Below are positions 4,798 to 10,654 of a stretch of DNA of 10,654 bases, piece after piece. Under the pieces are notes generated by a model. That model did no database searches, had not been told where the DNA came from, and worked only from the letters and a program-made list of their open reading frames with translations. Location of the stretch: NCBI GenBank assembly GCA_945933905.1, contig CAMEQX010000022.1:1-10654 (forward strand), read 5' to 3'. The position numbers and the translations under genes were made by a program. This DNA is from an uncultured Clostridia bacterium. Its GTDB lineage: Bacteria; Bacillota; Clostridia; Oscillospirales; Ruminococcaceae. Numbering within the stretch: position 1 is the first letter of the stretch; the number at the start of each line of letters is the position of its first letter.

Positions 4798-5991
4798 GTG
4801 TTTGGGAAATACTTACTGCATTTGTTCAAAAAGCATTCTTTAACCTATGCTATAATCGCGGTATGCGAGGTGATTATGGTTGTAATCGCCTTGTTTTCGC
4901 TGTGTGTAATCTTGGATTTTTCGTCCAACAATGACCAAAATATAGCGCAATACTACGCGTCAAGATATAAGTACACCTTTAATCCGCGGACGAATTTAAA
5001 AAGTGACGACCCATCTCTTACGGAGGAACAAAAAGCCGAGGTCAAGGAAGCGATTGCCGCGCTGCCAACGGCGGAGGTTATGCGTGACAGAATTTATGAA
5101 TTCTGCGAAAAATCTCCAATAAAAATCAAGATCGTGGAAGTTTCTCTGAATTATATGAAATACAATTACTTCAATACCGTGATGTATTTTTCGACTTATG
5201 AAGATATGGTTAATTATTGCACTAAACACGAAGTTCCATTGGAAAAAGCTGCCCTCCCTACTGAAGAACAGTTTCTTAATCACGAAAAACTTGTGCTTTT
5301 GTCCACGGGTGGAGGCAGCGACAGCGGCAAATATGTTTTTTCCGATGAACAGCACCTTCTTTTCGGAAACGACGGCGATGAGTATTTGATTAGAAGCCGA
5401 ATTCCGTGGAATGCTGTTATTCTGTTTCTCGGCAGCGAGCCCGATGATGCAAAAGTAAGCTCTATACATTTTAAGTTGGATATAATTCCCACGCAGCGGC
5501 AGGCTGACGAGATAGACAAGCTGTTCAGAGAAATCGTTGTCGGCGAGTATAATACGGTTTGCACGTCTTATACACCCGAAATCAAGAACCTGCTTGATAT
5601 CCGAAAAGAAACCGCGACAATTATCGTAACCGCACTTTTGATGTTCATAATGTCCTTCAATTTTATGACGATTATCAAATTTATAATCGAAAAGCGCAAA
5701 AATGATTATGCGATATTCAGACTTTGCGGCTTTTCAAAATGGAAGGCTTTGTCCTTTCCGATGCTCGAAACGATTGGAATTTCAGCAGTTTGCGTTGTGG
5801 TTTCGTGCGCTCTGTTTGAGCTGCTGAAACCGGTGATTGCCTTATACTCGCCCGTTGTTTATTCAATGTTTGATTTCGGTTATTATGTTTGCTTTGTGCT
5901 GGGATTTGCTATGGTAACAGCGGTTCTGTTTTTGATTTATGTGCTGCCGACGCTCAATAAATCGGTAAGCGATGAGCTGCGCGGGATATGA
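4798..5991 (+). CDS. FtsX/MacB-type ABC transporter permease, first subunit
   Basis: The chosen start is GTG 4798, because gaaagggg (4783-4790) lies 7 bases upstream. The longer in-frame ATG at 4732 lies in the terminator and before the promoter -10. The 397-residue protein has the MacB layout: one N-terminal helix (about 17-39), an extracytoplasmic domain of about 230 residues, then three helices (about 273-297, 322-342, 361-382). The cytoplasmic segment KRKNDYAIFRLCGFSK (about 299-314) corresponds to the coupling region of FtsX-family permeases (usually KRE-x-x-ILRxLG). Such permeases use ATP-driven motion of the outer domain to move or shear peptides or lipids rather than forming a classic channel. 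It is the first gene of a three-gene operon, and a ribosome site (aggtgag) immediately follows its stop for the next gene. The substrate is unknown; antimicrobial-peptide handling is a guess from family precedent. Confidence 0.85.
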   Translation: MFGKYLLHLFKKHSLTYAIIAVCEVIMVVIALFSLCVILDFSSNNDQNIAQYYASRYKYTFNPRTNLKSDDPSLTEEQKAEVKEAIAALPTAEVMRDRIYEFCEKSPIKIKIVEVSLNYMKYNYFNTVMYFSTYEDMVNYCTKHEVPLEKAALPTEEQFLNHEKLVLLSTGGGSDSGKYVFSDEQHLLFGNDGDEYLIRSRIPWNAVILFLGSEPDDAKVSSIHFKLDIIPTQRQADEIDKLFREIVVGEYNTVCTSYTPEIKNLLDIRKETATIIVTALLMFIMSFNFMTIIKFIIEKRKNDYAIFRLCGFSKWKALSFPMLETIGISAVCVVVSCALFELLKPVIALYSPVVYSMFDFGYYVCFVLGFAMVTAVLFLIYVLPTLNKSVSDELRGI

Positions 5992-6000
5992 GGTGAGCTG

Positions 6001-7146
6001 ATGAATTTATTGAATATGATTTTTCTGTCAATTCGCACAAACAGATTGGCGTATCTGCTGACGATAATTGAGATTGCCGCATTGCTGCTCACGGTCAATA
6101 TTTCGGTTTCCACTATCGCGGACAGGAATATGCTCGATAAGGCGTACAACGTGGTTTTAAGCGAAAATTCCGTGTTTGTTTGGGATACAAATTACACGCA
6201 AAATAAAATCAGCGGACTTGTAAAAACCAAAGAACAATCTCGTGAGCTGATACTTAACGATTTGGTTGGTGAATACAAGCTCTTTGATTCGATTTTGTTT
6301 GACGGAAACTCGCCCGATGATGTAAAGATAATCGCCTTGAGCGATGAAATTTATGATAAGCTTGCTCTGCCGCTGATGTCGGGAAATTACAGCGGAGCAG
6401 TCGCGAGTTTCGGCAGTCAGACAGGCAAATTCAGCTACACTTACAGTGATAATGAAGCAATTGACCTCGAAATCACCGGTATTCTTACCCCGCAGACATT
6501 CCTGCCGCTTATGCGTCTATACAGTACGGGAACGAGCTTTTCGATAAAGGATTTTTATGTGACGTCGGATAATTTCAAGAAATTTATTCTCACGAGAAAA
6601 AGCTCGGTTATTGGGCACGAAAGTTTGTTTTCTATTGAGATGGGCTTTGTTTTGCAGTTCAATGACGACAATTACAGCAAAAATCTTGAAATCCTGTCAA
6701 CAAAAGCGGGAGTTACGGAGGGCACTAAAATTCTCAATAATTCGCAAAAAGCGTTGTGGGAGGATTTGAAGGATTTTATCCCGCTGTTGGTTTGCGTGTC
6801 GCTGGCGGTTATTATCGGAACGGTAAGCGTTTCGATAATTATGAACGCAAAATGCGAATACCGAAACGGAGTGCTGTGGCTGTGCGGCTATTCGCGGCGG
6901 AAAATACTGTTCTTCCACTTTTTCAATATGATTTTTATGTTTGTCATTTCAACAATAATTTTTGTGTGCGTACATCAGACGCTGTGCTTGTTTAAGGTTG
7001 AATTTTTCACGTCTGCGTCGTTTTCTTTGGAAAATATACTCGCAACATTGATTGTCTGCGCTGTGCTGATTGCACTGTCGATGATAATTCCCACGATAAA
7101 GAGCCGGAAAACATCGCCTGTTGAATATTTGAGGAGGGCAAAATAA
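6001..7146 (+). CDS. FtsX/MacB-type ABC transporter permease, second subunit
   Basis: The start is ATG 6001, 9 bases after the previous stop, with aggtgag at 5991-5997. The 381-residue protein repeats the layout of its neighbour: an N-terminal helix (about 17-39), an external domain of about 215 residues, three C-terminal helices (about 259-283, 302-325, 345-364), and the cytoplasmic coupling-like segment EYRNGVLWLCGYSRRK near 286-301. It ends with SPVEYLRRAK, like the P-x-E-x-LR tails of MacB permeases. The two permeases are alike in plan but clearly divergent in sequence, which suggests a heterodimeric transporter rather than a recent tandem duplication. The stop shares one base with the ATPase start (TAATG). 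Confidence 0.85.
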   Translation: MNLLNMIFLSIRTNRLAYLLTIIEIAALLLTVNISVSTIADRNMLDKAYNVVLSENSVFVWDTNYTQNKISGLVKTKEQSRELILNDLVGEYKLFDSILFDGNSPDDVKIIALSDEIYDKLALPLMSGNYSGAVASFGSQTGKFSYTYSDNEAIDLEITGILTPQTFLPLMRLYSTGTSFSIKDFYVTSDNFKKFILTRKSSVIGHESLFSIEMGFVLQFNDDNYSKNLEILSTKAGVTEGTKILNNSQKALWEDLKDFIPLLVCVSLAVIIGTVSVSIIMNAKCEYRNGVLWLCGYSRRKILFFHFFNMIFMFVISTIIFVCVHQTLCLFKVEFFTSASFSLENILATLIVCAVLIALSMIIPTIKSRKTSPVEYLRRAK

Positions 7147-7808
7147 TGATTGAACTGAATAATATCACAAAGATTTACAACCCCAAAAAACACAATCGTT
7201 TTGCGGCTCTGAACGGCGTTTCGCTTGAAATTGCAGATGGAGAATTCTGCGCGGTTGTCGGGAAATCAGGCTCGGGCAAGTCAACGCTTTTGCACATTAT
7301 CGGAATGCTTGACACATTTTCGGGCGGTAAATATTTTTTCAACAATCAAGATGTTTCCAAAATTCCGGAAAACGCTGCGGCAAAAATCCGCGCTCGGGAA
7401 ATCGGCTTTGTAAAGCAGGATTTTGCGCTGATTGAGGATTATTCAACGATTGATAATGTAATGCTGCCGCTTTATCCGATAAAAGCTTCAAACAAAAAGA
7501 AAAAAGCGATGGAAGCGCTTGAAAAGATGAATATTACTCATCTCGCAAACAAGGAAACCAAAACGCTCTCGGGCGGCGAGAAGCAACGCGTTGCCATTGC
7601 CCGTGCTATCGTCAACGAGCCGTCGATAATTCTCGCAGACGAGCCAACGGGCGCACTTGACAGCAAAACCGCCGCCGATATAATGAGCGTGTTCAAAAAG
7701 CTCAACGACGAAGGGAAAACCGTAATTATCGTCACGCATGATTTGGGTATTGCAAATCAATGCAAGAGAATTATTGAGATTTCCGACGGCGAAATCGTTT
7801 CAAAGTAA
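7146..7808 (+). CDS. ABC transporter ATPase, LolD/MacB class
   Basis: This 220-residue single nucleotide-binding domain is of normal length. A strong ribosome site (aggaggg, about 7132-7138) lies in the end of the permease gene. All motifs are intact: Walker [10 protein letters not shown] (39-47), Q-loop Gln91 in FVKQDF, signature [14 protein letters not shown] (141-154), Walker B with catalytic Glu166 ([12 protein letters not shown]), and H-loop His198 (VTHD). The combination [10 protein letters not shown] with upstream FtsX-like permeases is typical of the MacB/LolD/BceA group. It acts at the cytoplasmic face as a dimer powering the two permeases encoded just upstream. Gene order permease-permease-ATPase and the 1-bp overlap indicate a stoichiometric complex. 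Confidence 0.93.
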   Translation: MIELNNITKIYNPKKHNRFAALNGVSLEIADGEFCAVVGKSGSGKSTLLHIIGMLDTFSGGKYFFNNQDVSKIPENAAAKIRAREIGFVKQDFALIEDYSTIDNVMLPLYPIKASNKKKKAMEALEKMNITHLANKETKTLSGGEKQRVAIARAIVNEPSIILADEPTGALDSKTAADIMSVFKKLNDEGKTVIIVTHDLGIANQCKRIIEISDGEIVSK

Positions 7809-7813
7809 TAATG

Positions 7814-7842
7814 AATGCAGCAGACCGTCAATCTGCCGCATT
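7814..7842 (+). terminator. Hairpin after the ABC operon, probable weak terminator
   Basis: An 11-bp stem (7814-7824 with 7832-7842) has one A-C mismatch and a 7-nt loop, starting 6 bases after the ATPase stop. The following bases (GTTCTATT) are only moderately T-rich, so termination may be partial or the hairpin may protect the 3' end. Confidence 0.5.
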
Positions 7843-7868
7843 GTTCTATTGCAAATGGTTTTGAATAC

Positions 7869-7892
7869 AAAAAAAGTCTCAAAAAGGGACTC
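7869..7892 (-). terminator. Possible leftward terminator of the tRNA-half transcript
   Basis: On the - strand AGTCCC and GAGACT form a short stem with one mismatch around a five-T loop, followed by an uninterrupted T run (7875-7869). Stem strength is modest, but the T run lies on the - strand side only, after the tRNA 5' half. Confidence 0.5.
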
Positions 7893-7917
7893 AAAAAATC
7901 ACACTGTCGTAACGCTG

Positions 7918-7955
7918 CCTGAAGCTAGCGCGTCTGCCAATTCCGCCACACCTGC
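7918..7955 (-). pseudogene. Truncated tRNA-Leu: 5' half only
   Basis: Read on the - strand this is the first 38 nt of tRNA-Leu(CAG): acceptor 5' strand GCAGGTG, D arm, anticodon-stem 5' strand and loop through CAGG. The sequence then changes to CAGCGTTACG, with no T arm, acceptor 3' strand or CCA, so it cannot be a working tRNA. No base of the retained half has decayed against the complete copy, and a good promoter lies upstream. It is therefore either a recent truncation or is maintained. A transcript from the promoter to the T run near 7869 would be about 110 nt. Confidence 0.88.
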
Positions 7956-7959
7956 GTAT
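7918..7959 (-). repeat. Right copy of 42-nt direct repeat (tRNA-Leu 5' half)
   Basis: Identical to 2530-2571 and in the same orientation. The left limit (7918) corresponds to the anticodon loop just 3' of the anticodon; the right limit is 4 bases outside the tRNA 5' end. Confidence 0.9.
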
Positions 7960-7987
7960 ATAGTCCAAAACCTTGTTTTGAACATAT

Positions 7988-8016
7988 AATATACCACGCC
8001 GAGCGCGATTTGTCAA
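7988..8016 (-). promoter_or_regulatory. Promoter upstream of the tRNA-Leu 5' half
   Basis: On the - strand TTGACA (complement of 8011-8016) and TATATT (complement of 7988-7993) have a 17-bp spacer. The flanks (CGCG early in the spacer, ATGTTC after the -10) resemble the promoter of the complete tRNA-Leu, so the two promoters are probably related by descent, with more divergence than the tRNA half itself. Confidence 0.8.
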
Positions 8017-8046
8017 GGGGGTTGAAAAAATTTGAAATTCTCGGTA

Positions 8047-8589
8047 TCAGCAGCCGTAAACCTTTCGATAAATCTCGCGGATTTTCTCCGTGAAATCGCT
8101 CTCGGAAAGCGGCTGAGGGCGCGACATTATCACAAGCTCCACGGGTTCGCTGCCGGCGCGATAGGGCGGCTGCTTGTAGGGGAACGGGTTCGTGTGAAAT
8201 CCCAGCCGCCTGTAAAACTCAATCCTCCGCGCCGAAAACTCGTTCAGCTCGGGTGGCTCTGCTTCAAGCACAATCGTTTTTCCCGCGCAAATCTCGCTGA
8301 GCTTTCGGATAAGCTCCGAGCCGAGCCCTTTCCCGCGAAGATTTTTGTCAACGGCAAAGTGCTCGAGATAAACAAAGTCAGAAAGCTCCCAAAAATTCAG
8401 AAATCCGAGAACTTTCCCGTTCTCCGAGAGCGTCATTGTGCAAAATTCCTGACATTTCGATTTTTCAAACTGGTCGGAAAAATCCCGCCGTTCGTCCTCG
8501 GGAAACGAGTATTCGAGTATCGAAAACAGCTCCGAAAAAAGCGCGTCGGAAAGCGGATTTTCGGGAGTGTAAAGTGTTGTTTCGTACAT
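8047..8589 (-). CDS. GNAT family N-acetyltransferase
   Basis: This 180-residue protein has an ATG start (complement of 8587-8589) behind a strong AGGAG at 8600-8596. The GNAT fold is shown by a strand VYLEHFAVDKNLRG leading into the acetyl-CoA pyrophosphate loop RGKGLGSELI (motif A, Arg85 to Ile94), a VLEAEPP strand near 107-113, and a RRIEFYRRLGF helix-turn (motif B, about 121-131), all in the usual order and spacing. It should be a cytoplasmic enzyme transferring an acetyl group from CoA to an amine. The substrate cannot be told; it does not look like the ribosomal RimI type. It lies downstream of pheT on the same strand behind a terminator hairpin and has no clear promoter of its own, so some read-through from pheT is likely. 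No terminator was found between its stop and the tRNA-half promoter. Confidence 0.88.
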   Translation of the reverse strand: MYETTLYTPENPLSDALFSELFSILEYSFPEDERRDFSDQFEKSKCQEFCTMTLSENGKVLGFLNFWELSDFVYLEHFAVDKNLRGKGLGSELIRKLSEICAGKTIVLEAEPPELNEFSARRIEFYRRLGFHTNPFPYKQPPYRAGSEPVELVIMSRPQPLSESDFTEKIREIYRKVYGC

Positions 8590-8606
8590 TTTTGTCTCCT
8601 TTTATA

Positions 8607-8646
8607 CAAAATCTCCTTGACATATCAACCGTCAAGGAGAATTTTG
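8607..8646 (-). terminator. Terminator hairpin between pheT and the acetyltransferase gene
   Basis: CTCCTTGAC (8613-8621) and GTCAAGGAG (8631-8639) form a perfect 9-bp stem with a 9-nt loop, extended by CAAAAT/ATTTTG across one bulge. On the - strand the stem is followed by ATTTTG, a short T run, so termination of pheT may be incomplete. The structure is nearly symmetric. Confidence 0.75.
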
Positions 8647-8656
8647 TTAAACTGAA

Positions 8657-10654
8657 TTATCTTCTCGCCGCGCCGAGCTTTTCGGACAGACGCGCGGTGA
8701 TTTTCTCCATTTCCGCGTCAGCCTGCTCGTCGGTGACATCGGCGTTGTCCGCGAAGGTTATCGAGAACGACAGACTCTTCTTGCCGAAGCCGAGTTTCTC
8801 GCTTTCATAATGGTCGAACAAAACAACCTCGCAAACCTTGTCGCTTGCCGCCTTGATTTCGTCCTCAACCTCAACGCAGAGTGTTTTCTTGTTGAGAGTA
8901 ACCGACAAATCGCGCTTGATTTTCGCGAAATTGCTTGCGGGAGTGTACTTGATTTCCTGCTTGTAGAGGCTTTGAATTGCGCTGTAATCAAGCTCCGCGA
9001 GAATGATGTTCAAATCGGACTTCTTGCCCTCGGCAACGTTGAGGTTGTCGATAACCTCGTACCTCAGCTTTCCGAGCACGCCGATACTCTTGCCCTCGCA
9101 GAATATTTCCGCGGTAATACCCGGATGCAGCCAGCATCTCTCGCCGCGCTCAAACCGCAGCTCAAGACCGTTTGCCGCCGCGAACGCCTCGATTTCAGCC
9201 TTGACCGTGAAGAAGCTCTCGTTTGCACCAAACGCGCCTAAGCAGAGGATTTTGCGCTCCTCGGGAGCCTCGGTGAGCGGGAGATTTTTCGGCAGATAGA
9301 TGTTCGCGAGTTCAAAGAAACGTCCTTCGGAGCGGTCGTTTTTGACGTTATCCGCGATGACGTTAATCATACAAGGGCTCATAACCGTGCGCATAATCGA
9401 GAGGTTGTCGGTAATCGGATTGAGCAGCTCGATTACCTTTCTCTCGGGCGCGTTTTCGGGAAGCAAAATCATATCAAGCTCGCGCTTCGAGTACATCGCA
9501 AGCGTCTGAATCTCGTAAAATCCGCACGAGCAGAAGAATTTCTTCGCAGCAAGCTCCTTGTGCTGAAGGAAATTCAAGCCGCCGCCCGTAACCTCGGCTG
9601 TCTTGAGGAAGGTCGGGATAACGTGGTCGTAGCCGTATTCTCTGATGACTTCCTCCGCGATATCTTGATAATTCTCGACATCTTCGCGGTAGCGGGGAAC
9701 GGTGACGGTGAGCGTCGAGCCGTTCTCGGAAACACCGAATGCCAGCGCTTTCAGAATGCTCACGATTTCGCTTTGCGGTACTTCAATTCCGAGCACAGAG
9801 TTCACCTTTTCAACGGTGACGTCAAAGGTTCTCGGAGAGGTGTTTTCGCCCGCGGAAACGTCAAAGTGCGAGGAGCTGATTTTTGCCACGCCGAGCTTCT
9901 CGACAAGATTGAGCGCTCTCGCCATACCCATTTCAACGCCGTATTCGTCAACGCCCTTCTCAAAACGCGCCGCAGCGTCGGTGTGCAGACCGAGCGCGCG
10001 CGAGGTTTTTCTGACGTTATCGCGGCGGAATTTCGCGGCTTCGAGGAGAATTTCGCTTGTAGCGGGCTTGATTTCGGAGTTCAATCCGCCCATAATTCCC
10101 GCAAGTCCAACGCCCTTCACCTTGTCGCAGATAAGCAGATTTTCGCTTGTTAAAGTGCGCTCTTTTTCATCAAGAGTTGTGATTTTCTCGCCGTTTTTCG
10201 CGCGTCTTACCACGATAGATTTGCCGTCAAGGGTGTCCAAATCAAACGCGTGCATAGGCTGACCGATTTCCAAGAGAACATAGTTTGTGATATCAACAAT
10301 CGCGTCAATCGCGCCGAAACCGCACACGGCAAGTCTGCGCTTCATCCACTGCGGGCTCTCAAAGTGCTGTACATCATAAATGTAGTGACCGAGATAGCGC
10401 GGGCAGAGGTCCTTGTCGATAACCTCAATCGAGATATCGCCGTGAGTTTTTTCGGTTGTGGTGAAGCTGTAATCCGGCTCCTTGAGCGGCTTTTTGAGGA
10501 ACGCCGCAACCTCGCGTGCGATACCGACAACCGACTGACAATCGGGACGGTTTGCGGTAATCGAGATATCGAAAACGTAGTCGTCCAAGCCGAGATATTT
10601 CACGATATCTTCGCCGACGGGAGCGTCCTCGGGGAGAATGAGAATTCCGTTCAC
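8657..10654 (-). CDS. pheT: Phenylalanyl-tRNA synthetase beta subunit, N-terminal part outside window
   Basis: 665 residues are visible, and the frame is open to the right edge, so the GTG at the edge is internal. Bacterial PheT is about 790-800 residues, so roughly 125-135 N-terminal residues (most of the tRNA-binding EMAP-like domain) are missing. Visible landmarks, numbered from the edge: NRPDC at 35-39, MHAFD at 134-138, GLAGIMGG at 184-191 and RFEKGVD at 231-237 (B3/B4 region with editing site); then the B5 DNA-binding-like domain, the catalytic-like core with a HPGITAEI segment, and a C-terminal FDX-ACB anticodon-binding domain starting near FAKIKRDLSV and ending at the stop. With PheS (expected upstream, to the right) it forms the alpha2-beta2 enzyme charging tRNA-Phe; the beta subunit edits mischarged Tyr-tRNA. 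No frameshift or lost motif was seen. A hairpin terminator follows the stop. Confidence 0.97.
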   Translation of the reverse strand: MNGILILPEDAPVGEDIVKYLGLDDYVFDISITANRPDCQSVVGIAREVAAFLKKPLKEPDYSFTTTEKTHGDISIEVIDKDLCPRYLGHYIYDVQHFESPQWMKRRLAVCGFGAIDAIVDITNYVLLEIGQPMHAFDLDTLDGKSIVVRRAKNGEKITTLDEKERTLTSENLLICDKVKGVGLAGIMGGLNSEIKPATSEILLEAAKFRRDNVRKTSRALGLHTDAAARFEKGVDEYGVEMGMARALNLVEKLGVAKISSSHFDVSAGENTSPRTFDVTVEKVNSVLGIEVPQSEIVSILKALAFGVSENGSTLTVTVPRYREDVENYQDIAEEVIREYGYDHVIPTFLKTAEVTGGGLNFLQHKELAAKKFFCSCGFYEIQTLAMYSKRELDMILLPENAPERKVIELLNPITDNLSIMRTVMSPCMINVIADNVKNDRSEGRFFELANIYLPKNLPLTEAPEERKILCLGAFGANESFFTVKAEIEAFAAANGLELRFERGERCWLHPGITAEIFCEGKSIGVLGKLRYEVIDNLNVAEGKKSDLNIILAELDYSAIQSLYKQEIKYTPASNFAKIKRDLSVTLNKKTLCVEVEDEIKAASDKVCEVVLFDHYESEKLGFGKKSLSFSITFADNADVTDEQADAEMEKITARLSEKLGAARR

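Noticed and set aside
8590..8630. TTGATA-16-TATAAA as a promoter for the acetyltransferase
   Set aside because: The -10 would abut the ribosome site, so transcription would start after it and leave no leader. Read-through from pheT is more likely.
8032..10262. Several long + strand open frames opposite the acetyltransferase and pheT
   Set aside because: They are antisense shadows of two well-supported genes, have no recognisable domains and lack ribosome sites.

Overview
The window most likely comes from a Gram-positive anaerobe of the Clostridia, probably Ruminococcus-like (Oscillospiraceae). This rests on recalled family resemblance: a DHHW-type lipoprotein beside a DUF4358-like lipoprotein, a sigma factor paired with a DUF4367-type membrane protein, strong AGGAGG-like ribosome binding sites and TTGACA/TATAAT promoters. 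No mapping was possible.

Left part, + strand (1-2169). The C-terminal end of a secreted or lipid-anchored protein with an ESKPE repeat linker overlaps by 4 bp a DHHW/AlgX-like lipoprotein that keeps an Asp-His-Ser triad. The pair looks like the end of a cell-surface polysaccharide O-acylation operon and closes with a strong terminator. A separately promoted single-domain cyclic-nucleotide-binding-fold protein follows.

Middle part. A complete tRNA-Leu(CAG) lies on the - strand at 2481-2567 with a consensus promoter and two identical downstream terminator hairpins. To its right is a + strand cassette with two transcription units. The first (2748-4530) encodes a sigma-70-like factor broken by a frameshift, a DUF4367-type membrane protein (probable anti-sigma) and a small secreted protein whose tail is also out of frame. 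The second (4798-7808) encodes two FtsX/MacB-type permeases and their ABC ATPase, in tightly coupled order. The likely theme is envelope or peptide sensing joined to a membrane-protein-extraction or peptide-resistance ABC transporter. The coupling between the two units is inferred from position only.

Right part, - strand. Just after the ABC operon is a second copy of only the 5' half of the tRNA-Leu gene (7918-7955). It is broken in the anticodon loop and has its own good promoter and a possible terminator. The 42-nt identity between 2530-2571 and 7918-7959 brackets the whole sigma/ABC cassette in direct orientation, which suggests insertion or duplication at a tRNA gene. Beyond it lie a GNAT acetyltransferase and pheT (phenylalanyl-tRNA synthetase beta subunit, 5' end outside the window), separated by a hairpin terminator.

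The most interesting items are the tRNA-half boundary, the transcribable tRNA half, the sigma-factor frameshift (a 20-bp apparent insertion with an 8-bp direct repeat on a slippery A/T run), and a sharp base-composition break inside the anti-sigma gene.
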